Part shown: positions 1 to 5,511 of the stretch, piece by piece | How positions within the stretch are numbered: the first letter of the stretch is position 1 | Layout: each line of letters begins with the position of its first letter | From: Gemmatimonadota bacterium | GTDB taxonomy: Bacteria; Gemmatimonadota; Gemmatimonadetes; Palauibacterales; Palauibacteraceae | Direction: 5' to 3' | Assembly: GCA_030601615.1 (NCBI GenBank) | Contig: JAUVTH010000065.1 | Span: 1-7,608, forward strand | Length of the DNA: 7,608 nucleotides | Made by a program: the position numbers and the translations under genes | Notes under the pieces: generated by a model | Seen by the model: only the letters and a program-made list of their open reading frames with translations | Told to the model about the DNA's origin: nothing | The model's database searches: none

Positions 1-1
1 A

Positions 2-712
2 GCCCTCTCGGGGGACGTCGAGGGATGGCTGAGCCGCGAGTACGAGGTTCGAGAGACCAGGGATCCTCTCCAGCTCATCTCGGCTCTGCAGTCAGAACGC
101 TGGGGGGGCGTCTGTATCGCCGTCGAGCGATCGTGTGTCGACGCGGCGGTCCCGGTCTGCCGGCCGATCCGGCCGCTCACGGGCGGTGCCATCGTCCTGC
201 TCTCTCGCGGCCAGCTCCGCTCCTCCGACAGAGCCCGTGCCATGGAAGCCGGCGCCGACGACGTCCTCCGGCAGGACGTCGTTCTGCGCGAGCTCAAGTC
301 CCGCTTTCGCCGGGCGGCGGCCTGCTTGCGAGGCTACGACGAGACGTCGGCGGATACCGACAGACCGGAGCCGATTCACGACCTGGTCGAGTCCGAGGAG
401 TTCAACGACGAGGTGGGCCAGCGCCTGCAGTCCGCTTCCCTGGGCTACCTGACCCTGCTTCTCATCCCGGAGAGCGTGGGAGAGGATGTCCTGCAGGCGC
501 TCCGGGAGAGCGTCAGGGTGCAGGCAGGTGACTTCGTCGGTCACGTGTCCGGCGGATACGCCGTGGTCCTGCAGGACGCGCGTGGAAGGCACGCCCGGAT
601 CTACATGGAACGGGCCCTGCGCTCGCTCCCGCCTTCGGCCGGCGCCCCCGAGGTCACGATTCTGACCAGCCCGGAGGAAGCGGATGAGATCCGGGCCGTG
701 CTCGGTGCCTAG
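2..712 (+). CDS. Degenerate receiver / GGDEF-like regulator, 5' end missing
   Basis: The frame is open from the window edge to the TAG at 710-712, giving 236 visible residues; the true start lies outside. Residues 1-110 read like a response-regulator receiver domain, including the typical AMEAGADDVL near residues 79-88. Where the phosphorylated Asp should be, the strand reads GVCIAVERS, so it appears to be Val or Glu, and the conserved Lys-Pro after the last strand reads Arg-Gln. After a short acidic linker, residues 134-236 resemble a compact GGDEF domain: a 'LGYLTLLLIP' strand, then 'GDFVGHVSGGYAVVLQD' where active enzymes have R-Y-GGDEF-AVLLP. The catalytic Asp-Glu appear to be Gly-Gly. 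I infer a signalling protein that neither accepts phosphate nor makes c-di-GMP, acting through binding. The receiver assignment is fairly sure. The GGDEF one is by eye and weaker; another alpha/beta sensor fold is possible. Confidence 0.7.
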   Translation, partial: ALSGDVEGWLSREYEVRETRDPLQLISALQSERWGGVCIAVERSCVDAAVPVCRPIRPLTGGAIVLLSRGQLRSSDRARAMEAGADDVLRQDVVLRELKSRFRRAAACLRGYDETSADTDRPEPIHDLVESEEFNDEVGQRLQSASLGYLTLLLIPESVGEDVLQALRESVRVQAGDFVGHVSGGYAVVLQDARGRHARIYMERALRSLPPSAGAPEVTILTSPEEADEIRAVLGA

Positions 713-727
713 CAGGTCGCTGATGAA

Positions 728-758
728 CCACCGGACAATGTGCGGCTGGTTCCGGTGG
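728..758 (+). repeat. Inverted repeat between regulator and small membrane protein
   Basis: CCACCGG at 728-734 is perfectly complementary to CCGGTGG at 752-758, with a 17-base loop. It lies in the 68-base gap after the regulator stop codon and ends 10 bases before the GGAGG of the next gene. No T-run follows, so it is not a standard intrinsic terminator. It could be a transcript-stabilising or attenuating hairpin, or chance in GC-rich DNA. Confidence 0.35.
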
Positions 759-768
759 ACCCGGCCGT

Positions 769-773
769 GGAGG
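769..773 (+). promoter_or_regulatory. Shine-Dalgarno site for the 63-residue protein
   Basis: A perfect GGAGG lies seven bases before the ATG at 781. Its strength and spacing are the main reason to accept the short downstream frame as a real gene. Confidence 0.75.
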
Positions 774-780
774 AAACCTT

Positions 781-972
781 ATGAACATCGGTGATTTGCT
801 GATCATGATCATCGTGGTCACGGTTTTCGTGACCATCGTACTGGGAGGCATCACCTACCTGGCCTACAAGCTTCGCCGGGCCCGTCGACCGGTGCCCGAG
901 GAGGACCCGGGAAACGGGTCCTGGTACTTCATTCGCTACAAGCCGGAAGGACGGTCGGCAGAGGAGAGCTGA
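781..972 (+). CDS. Small single-pass membrane protein, unknown function
   Basis: This 63-residue protein starts at an ATG preceded by a near-ideal GGAGG. Residues 5-28 form one strongly hydrophobic helix (LLIMIIVVTVFVTIVLGGIT and on), followed at once by a basic patch, KLRRARRP at residues 31-38. By the positive-inside rule this predicts a short N-terminus outside and a cytoplasmic tail of about 33 residues. The tail contains an aromatic stretch, GSWYFIRYKPEG, at residues 46-57, and ends acidic. I do not recognise a family. No cleavable signal peptide is evident. It sits 68 bases after the regulator gene on the same strand, so co-transcription is possible, though the repeat at 728-758 lies between them. 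The composition, a transmembrane helix with a basic flank, argues against a chance frame. Confidence 0.75.
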   Translation: MNIGDLLIMIIVVTVFVTIVLGGITYLAYKLRRARRPVPEEDPGNGSWYFIRYKPEGRSAEES

Positions 973-989
973 CCGGCGCTACCCCGCTC

Positions 990-1011
990 CCGGCAGGGTT
1001 CCCGCTGCCGG
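990..1011 (+). terminator. GC-rich hairpin after the small membrane protein, possible terminator
   Basis: CCGGCAG at 990-996 pairs perfectly with CTGCCGG at 1005-1011 around an eight-base loop, starting 18 bases after the stop codon at 970-972. Position and stem strength suit a transcription end signal. There is no T-tract (the sequence continues ACCGCGCGG), so it does not meet the intrinsic terminator pattern and may only be an RNA-stabilising structure. Confidence 0.35.
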
Positions 1012-1075
1012 ACCGCGCGGCTGACGCGGATCTCCGGATCGAGCTCATGCACGCCGTGGACGAATAGTCCCGTAC

Positions 1076-1081
1076 TTGTCA
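1076..1081 (+). promoter_or_regulatory. Weak -35-like hexamer upstream of the ligase gene
   Basis: TTGTCA matches the sigma-70 -35 consensus at five of six bases. No good -10 lies at the usual distance; the nearest A/T-rich stretch, CCTTATT at 1101-1107, is about 19-20 bases away and matches TATAAT poorly. Promoter rules of this organism are unknown, so this is a tentative mark only. Confidence 0.2.
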
Positions 1082-1083
1082 GG

Positions 1084-1110
1084 GCGAATCGTGAACGCGA
1101 CCTTATTCGC
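1084..1110 (+). repeat. Inverted repeat GCGAAT...ATTCGC, possible operator
   Basis: GCGAAT at 1084-1089 and ATTCGC at 1105-1110 are perfect reverse complements with 15 bases between them. The repeat lies about 50-75 bases before the ligase start and just after the -35-like hexamer, where a regulator binding site could sit. A six-base arm is short enough to arise by chance. Confidence 0.25.
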
Positions 1111-1158
1111 TCGCGCCGACCGGGGTTCTTCAGCGACCTGGTAGGAACCGGCCCCACC

Positions 1159-3087
1159 GTGGCGGAGGTTGCGTTGGGCGACAAGGACATCCGACTCGAG
1201 TTGGACAGCTCCGAGCTCAGGGTATTTACTCAGGCCCTGCTGAAGGACGTGCGCGCGCTGGAACAGCTGCTGCAGGGTGACCGGATCGAGTCGGGGGTGA
1301 GGCGCATCGGCCTCGAGCAGGAGCTTTTCCTCGTCGACGACATGTGGCGCCCCGCACCGATCGCCGTGGAGGCGCTGGAACGCATCGAGGATCCCCGGGT
1401 CACGAGCGAGATCGGGCGGTTCAATCTCGAATGCAATCTCGAGCCTCTCCTGTTCGGCGGGAACTGCCTGCGTCTGATGGAGAACCGACTCAACGACCTC
1501 CTTGGGACGGTTCGGAAGACGGTGCGCGACCTGGGCGCGGAGGTCGCGCTGATCGGCATCCTGCCGACGCTTCGCAAGTCCGACCTCACCATGGAGAACA
1601 TGGTTCCGGCGGACCGCTATTACGCGTTGAACGAAGCCCTCACGCGGCTTCGAGGCGGGAGTTATGAGCTCCGGATCAAGGGCACGGACGAGCTGCGTGT
1701 AACGCACGACACGGTGATGCTGGAGGCGGCGAATGCGAGCTTCCAGGTACACTTTCAGGTCGGACCCGAGGAGTTCGCGAAGCTGTACAACATCGCGATG
1801 ACGGTGACGGGCCCGGTGCTGGCCGCGGCCGTGAATTCGCCGCTCATGCTGGGGCGGCGTCTGTGGGCCGAGACCCGCATCGCCGTGTTCCAGCAGTCCG
1901 TGGACACACGGAGCGCGATCTCGGAAATACGAGACGTTCCGGCGCGCGTCAGTTTCGGTCGGGAGTGGGTCGACGAATCCGCGATCGAGATCTTCAAGTC
2001 GGATGTGTCACGCTTCCGCGTGCTCCTCGGGCGCGAGATCGACGAAGATCCGTTCGAGATGATGGAACAGGGGCGCGCACCGAGTCTCAAGGCCCTGCAG
2101 CTGTTCAACAGTACCGTGTACCGGTGGAATCGGGCGTGCTACGGGGTGTCCGATGAAGTCGCGCACCTCAGAATCGAGAACCGTGTCCTGCCCAGCGGCC
2201 CCTCCGTGCGGGATGAAGTCGCCAATGCCGCATTCTGGTTCGGTTTGCTGAGCGGCCTCGCCGAGGAGGTCGAAGACATTCGTGAGGTGATCGACTTCGA
2301 CACAGTCTACAAGAATTTTCTGGCGGCCGCACGGCATGGGCTCGAGGCACAGCTCGTGTGGTTCGACGGCGAGCCCGTCACGGCCCAGAAGCTCATCTGC
2401 GATACTCTGCTTCCGCTGGCACGTCGCGGATTGGAAGTCGGGGGCATCGACGCCGCAGACATTGAGCGATACCTGGACACGGTGGAGGCGCGGGTGGACT
2501 CGCTCCGCACGGGCTCCCGCTGGCAGCTGCACTCGCTCGCGAACATGGGTGAGAAGGGCACCCTGGAGGAGAGAATGGCCGCCCTGGTCGCCGCCACGGT
2601 CGAGCGGCAACGCCACGGCCGTCCGATCCACGAGTGGGGGCGTGCCGAGATCGGAGAGGCGGGCGGCTGGAAGCCCAGCTACCTCCGTGTCGAGCAGTAC
2701 ATGTCCACCGACCTACTCACGGTCAACGAGGAAGAGGCCATCGACCTGGTGGTCAACCTCATGGACTGGCATCGCATCCACCACGTGCCGGTGGAGGACA
2801 ACGAGCACCGCCTGGTCGGACTCGTTTCACACCGGCCGCTGCTACGATTCCTGGCGAGTGACGAGGGCCGTGGAGAAGAGGGCCCTGTCCCGGTCAGCCA
2901 GGTGATGGCTACGGATCTCATCACCGTGGATCCAGAGACCTCGACTCTGGATGCGATCGACGAGATGCGCCGCCACCGCATTTCCTGCCTGCCCGTGGTG
3001 AAGGACGACCGCCTGATCGGGATCGTCACGGAGCGCGACTTCATGCGCATCGCAGGCCAACTGCTCGAGGAGATGCTGCGCGAGTGA
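1159..3087 (+). CDS. GCS2 glutamate-cysteine-ligase-like enzyme fused to two CBS domains
   Basis: This 642-residue protein has two parts. Residues 45 to about 440 match the carboxylate-amine ligase GCS2 family (glutamate-cysteine ligase and YbdK type), which uses ATP to join a carboxylate to an amine. Visible motifs are IGLEQELFLVDD (50-61, the Glu-x-Glu start), EIGRFNLECNLEP (84-96), SFQVHFQV (194-201) and RIENRVLPSGPS (from 338). Residues 511-570 and 579-635 are a CBS pair, each beginning with the usual YMSTDLLTV / VMATDLITV strand and ending with a GLVS / GIVTERD segment. CBS pairs commonly bind AMP, ATP or SAM and gate the attached domain, so I infer ligand-controlled ligation. The substrate cannot be told; gamma-glutamylcysteine is one option. 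Start choice is open: GTG 1159 has only AGGA 12 bases upstream, while TTG 1174 has GGAGG at ideal spacing. The stop overlaps the next gene. Confidence 0.88.
   Translation: MAEVALGDKDIRLELDSSELRVFTQALLKDVRALEQLLQGDRIESGVRRIGLEQELFLVDDMWRPAPIAVEALERIEDPRVTSEIGRFNLECNLEPLLFGGNCLRLMENRLNDLLGTVRKTVRDLGAEVALIGILPTLRKSDLTMENMVPADRYYALNEALTRLRGGSYELRIKGTDELRVTHDTVMLEAANASFQVHFQVGPEEFAKLYNIAMTVTGPVLAAAVNSPLMLGRRLWAETRIAVFQQSVDTRSAISEIRDVPARVSFGREWVDESAIEIFKSDVSRFRVLLGREIDEDPFEMMEQGRAPSLKALQLFNSTVYRWNRACYGVSDEVAHLRIENRVLPSGPSVRDEVANAAFWFGLLSGLAEEVEDIREVIDFDTVYKNFLAAARHGLEAQLVWFDGEPVTAQKLICDTLLPLARRGLEVGGIDAADIERYLDTVEARVDSLRTGSRWQLHSLANMGEKGTLEERMAALVAATVERQRHGRPIHEWGRAEIGEAGGWKPSYLRVEQYMSTDLLTVNEEEAIDLVVNLMDWHRIHHVPVEDNEHRLVGLVSHRPLLRFLASDEGRGEEGPVPVSQVMATDLITVDPETSTLDAIDEMRRHRISCLPVVKDDRLIGIVTERDFMRIAGQLLEEMLRE
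1164..1168 (+). promoter_or_regulatory. GGAGG that could set the ligase start at TTG 1174
   Basis: GGAGG ends five bases before an in-frame TTG at 1174-1176. If this is the true ribosome binding site, the protein begins five residues later than the GTG at 1159 would give. The GTG has only a weak AGGA at 1143-1146. No conserved domain residue is affected either way. Confidence 0.45.
3067..3072 (+). promoter_or_regulatory. Shine-Dalgarno-like GAGGAG for the zinc hydrolase gene
   Basis: GAGGAG lies inside the last codons of the ligase gene, 11 bases before the GTG at 3084. The spacing is long, but together with the GTGA overlap it supports translation of the hydrolase by ribosomes finishing the ligase. 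Confidence 0.4.
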
Positions 3088-4304
3088 ACCGGGCGGTGGA
3101 TGCACCCACGACCCTCGGAAGCGAGGGATCCGGACCGGGGAATCTACGGTCCGATGGGATCGCCGGGATCGATACCGGCAGGGTCATCGGCCGGTACGGA
3201 TCTCGCCCGGGCCCCCGGCTCATCTGCCTGGCAGGTCTGCACGGGAACGAACCCGCGGGAGTCCTCGCGCTCCGCCGCGTATTCGCCACGCTTCAGGAAA
3301 CCCGGCCACGATTCAACGGTGAGATGGTGGCGATCGCCGGGAACATCGGTGCGCTGCGCGCCGGGCGCCGGTATCTCGAGCGGGACCTCAATCGCGGCTG
3401 GAGTCCGCGGGGAATGGATCGGGCCGAGGCCTCTACAGGAGCCTCGGCAGAGGATCGCGAACAGGCAGAGCTGATCGCGGTTCTGAGGACCGAGCTGGGA
3501 GAAGACCGCTCCGACACCAGGGTCATCGACCTGCATACCACGTCCGCCGACAGCCCGCCATTCCTCACCCTGGCCGATACGCTACGTAACCGTTCCTTCG
3601 CACGGAGCATCGGCCTGCCGCTGGTTCTGGGCATCGAAGAGCAGATCGACGGCGCGCTGTTGGAAGTAGTCACCGCCAGCGGCCCCGTGGCACTGGGGAT
3701 CGAGGCCGGCCAGCACGACGACCCCGTGTCCGTCGATCACCACGAGCGGGTGGTGTGGATGGCCCTCATCGCCGGCGGCCACGTGGCGGAGGAGGATGCG
3801 ACACACGCGCGATCCATGCGCGAGGCCCTGCGGAGCGCGCGCAACGGACTGCCCATGGTGTTCGAGGTCCGGTACCGGAAACCCGTCATGCCGGGGGACC
3901 GGTTCACAATGCGGCCCGGATACAGGAACTTCCAGAGAGTGTCGGCCGGAGAGATCGTCGGCCGCGACCGGCTGGGCCCGGTCACGGTCCACGAGGACGG
4001 CAGGATCTTCCTGCCGCTCTACCAGGACCAGGGTAACGACGGCTTCTTCGTCGTGCGCGACGTACACCCGGCATGGCTCCGCCTGTCGGCGACCTTGCGC
4101 CGGGCTCGTATCTCCTCGCTTGCGCAGTGGTTCCCGGGCATCCACCGGGCGAGTCGCAGGGAGGACGCCCTCATCGTTGACCGGCGGATCGCGCGGTGGC
4201 TCACCGTCGACGTACTCCACCTGCTCGGCTACAGGAAAGCGCGGGTGACACGGGGCTGGTACGTGTTCCGCAGGCGCTCTCACGACCGCAGGGTGCGCGA
4301 CTGA
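3084..4304 (+). CDS. Succinylglutamate desuccinylase / aspartoacylase-family zinc hydrolase
   Basis: This 406-residue protein belongs to the AstE/AspA branch of M14-type zinc carboxypeptidases, which hydrolyse the amide bond of N-acyl amino acids. Motifs in order: GLHGNEPAG with zinc ligands His53 and Glu56; DLNRGW at 101-106 with the substrate-binding Asn-Arg pair; DLHTTS with the third ligand His151; and GIEAGQ with likely catalytic Glu207. Residues from about 285 to 325 form the usual C-terminal beta region (SAGEIVGRDRLGPVTVHEDG). About 80 more residues follow (326-406), Arg-rich and with no motif I recognise; typical members are nearer 310-340. The start is the GTG in the GTGA overlap with the ligase stop; a second in-frame GTG lies at 3096. 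No other arginine-succinyltransferase pathway gene is in view, so the true substrate may be a product of the neighbouring ligase. The family call is firm, the substrate is unknown. Confidence 0.88.
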   Translation: MNRAVDAPTTLGSEGSGPGNLRSDGIAGIDTGRVIGRYGSRPGPRLICLAGLHGNEPAGVLALRRVFATLQETRPRFNGEMVAIAGNIGALRAGRRYLERDLNRGWSPRGMDRAEASTGASAEDREQAELIAVLRTELGEDRSDTRVIDLHTTSADSPPFLTLADTLRNRSFARSIGLPLVLGIEEQIDGALLEVVTASGPVALGIEAGQHDDPVSVDHHERVVWMALIAGGHVAEEDATHARSMREALRSARNGLPMVFEVRYRKPVMPGDRFTMRPGYRNFQRVSAGEIVGRDRLGPVTVHEDGRIFLPLYQDQGNDGFFVVRDVHPAWLRLSATLRRARISSLAQWFPGIHRASRREDALIVDRRIARWLTVDVLHLLGYRKARVTRGWYVFRRRSHDRRVRD

Positions 4305-4317
4305 GTCTACTCTCGCC

Positions 4318-5499
4318 TCAGGCCAGGGTGGACCGGATGGCCTCAAGCAGCTCCTGAAGGTCTTCCTCCCCGTTGTACACGTGCGGCGCGACCCGCACGG
4401 CACTGCCGCGAAGCGACACCGTGATGGAGCGCGCCTCCAGCTCCGGGACCAGGCGAGCCGGATCGACTCCCACGGGCAGGCGAAGACCGAACAGGTGGGC
4501 GCCGCGCCAGGCCTCGTCCTCGACCGACACTCCGAGGGAGGCCGCCTCGGCGAGAGGTCCTCGCGTGATGTTCCGGCAATAGTCCTGGATCCGCTCGGGA
4601 GTCCACTCGAGGATCTGCCGGATTGCCGCCAACTGCATGGGGACCAGGATGAAGTTCGAACGCTCTCCCATGTCGTACCTGGCAGCGGCCGGACGATAGT
4701 CATCCCGGTACTCCGCCACTCGACGAAAGTCGTCGCTCCCGAGCCGAGAGATCCACGTCTCCTCGAGGGGAGCGCCCTCGTCGAACCGGCTCCCGTACCA
4801 GGCCAGGCTGATGCTGTACGGACCCAGCAACCACTTGTAGCCGGCGCACACCAGCGCGTCAGGTCCAATGGCCTCGAGATCGAATGGGGCCGCGCCCACG
4901 GATTGCGTCCCGTCGATGATCAGAGCCGCACCGACCTCCCGGGCCCGTCTCCCCACAGTTTCCAGATCGAATCGAGTGCCGTCCATCCAGTGGTACTGCG
5001 GGAGTGCGATAACGGACGTCGAATGGTCGATCGCGTCCAGCAGGGCCTCGTTCCACGCTTCTCCCCTGGAGCCCGAGACGGTGGGCGGATCTACCGTAAC
5101 CAGCTCCAGACGACGGTCTGACGCCAGGCGCCTCCACGGGTATACGTTGCTCGGGAACTGCTCGCCCAGGATCACGATCCGCGATCCCTCGTCCGGGACC
5201 AGGTTCCGCGCCGCGGCCGTGATTCCGTAGGAAACGGACGGTACGATGGCGACTCGGGCCGGATCTGCCGCACCCACCAGGGTCGCGAACGCCTCGCGCA
5301 GTCGGTCGCTGTCCCGAAAGAAGTCGTCCGGCGTAGTGTCGAACGGACGTCGCTTAAGGCGCAAACCCTCGATGCCCGCCTCCTCCACTTCGCGCAGAAG
5401 CGGAGACATGTAGGCGCAATTCAGGTAGTGAACACCCGCCGGAATATGGAAGCCCTCGGTCTGTCGACTCAGCGGCAACAGGACCGCCGGAGTCGTCAC
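4318..5499 (-). CDS. Class V aminotransferase-fold PLP enzyme
   Basis: This 393-residue protein has the class V PLP fold shared by cysteine desulfurases, isopenicillin-N epimerases and kynureninase. Visible features are the N-terminal YLNCAYMSP (25-33), PSVSYGI around residue 90, the PQYHWMDGT loop (167-175), IIDGTQSVGA (194-203) with Asp196 for the pyridine nitrogen, and AGYKWLLGP with Lys222 as the Schiff-base lysine. The C-terminal RGSAVRVAPHVYN (364-376) carries the likely carboxylate-binding Arg. The catalytic Cys of SufS/IscS-type desulfurases is not seen there, so I favour an epimerase, lyase or aminotransferase acting on an amino compound; the substrate is unknown. The GTG start lies 10 bases after the oxidoreductase stop, and a GAGG (5508-5511) overlapping that stop sits eight bases upstream. 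It is the last gene of the minus-strand group. Confidence 0.87.
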   Translation of the reverse strand: MTTPAVLLPLSRQTEGFHIPAGVHYLNCAYMSPLLREVEEAGIEGLRLKRRPFDTTPDDFFRDSDRLREAFATLVGAADPARVAIVPSVSYGITAAARNLVPDEGSRIVILGEQFPSNVYPWRRLASDRRLELVTVDPPTVSGSRGEAWNEALLDAIDHSTSVIALPQYHWMDGTRFDLETVGRRAREVGAALIIDGTQSVGAAPFDLEAIGPDALVCAGYKWLLGPYSISLAWYGSRFDEGAPLEETWISRLGSDDFRRVAEYRDDYRPAAARYDMGERSNFILVPMQLAAIRQILEWTPERIQDYCRNITRGPLAEAASLGVSVEDEAWRGAHLFGLRLPVGVDPARLVPELEARSITVSLRGSAVRVAPHVYNGEEDLQELLEAIRSTLA

Positions 5500-5507
5500 G
5501 AGCGGGG

Positions 5508-5511
5508 CCTC
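5508..5511 (-). promoter_or_regulatory. Shine-Dalgarno-like GAGG for the aminotransferase
   Basis: Read on the minus strand, GAGG shares bases with the TGA of the upstream oxidoreductase gene and stands eight bases before the GTG start. It supports the chosen start and translation linked to the upstream gene. Confidence 0.5.

Larger units (their letters stand above)
973..1158 (+). other. 186-base intergenic region upstream of the ligase gene
   Basis: This is the longest gap in the window. It holds a GC-rich hairpin (990-1011), a weak promoter-like hexamer (TTGTCA at 1076-1081) and an inverted repeat (1084-1110). No convincing gene is seen in it. It is the natural place for a promoter driving the ligase and hydrolase pair. 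Confidence 0.6.

Noticed and set aside
25..592. Alternative frames on both strands over the regulator (25-531 plus, 92-592 minus, 135-452 plus)
   Set aside because: They are Arg/Pro/Gly-rich without motifs, whereas the frame running from base 2 to 712 carries the AMEAGADD receiver segment and continues through the window edge.
242..712. A complete 156-residue gene starting at the ATG at 242
   Set aside because: The same frame is open upstream to the window edge and encodes the earlier strands of a receiver domain; the Met falls inside the conserved AMEAGADD segment, so it is internal.
1045..1752. Minus-strand open frame of 235 codons over the start of the ligase gene
   Set aside because: The opposite strand encodes the conserved GCS2 motifs; this frame shows none and is a shadow of GC-rich codon usage.
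3084..4304. Naming the hydrolase astE as part of arginine succinyltransferase catabolism
   Set aside because: No other gene of that pathway is in the window and the neighbour is a GCS2-type ligase, so the family call does not fix the substrate.
4301..4321. CTGAG...CTCAG inverted repeat over the two convergent stop codons as a bidirectional terminator
   Set aside because: The arms are only five bases, the loop is 11, the flanks do not extend the pairing and there is no T-run on either side.
4320..4343. AGGCC...GGCCT inverted repeat near the end of the aminotransferase gene as a terminator
   Set aside because: It lies inside the coding sequence, has five-base arms and no T-tract, and is likely chance.
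3582..4868. Minus-strand open frame of 428 codons spanning the hydrolase and aminotransferase ends
   Set aside because: Its translation is rich in Arg, Pro and Ser with no motif, and it lies over two genes with clear family motifs. Long antisense frames are expected in GC-rich coding DNA.
4318..5499. Annotation of the class V enzyme as a SufS/IscS cysteine desulfurase
   Set aside because: The catalytic cysteine expected in the C-terminal loop is not seen; the visible cysteines (28, 218 and one near residue 308) are elsewhere.
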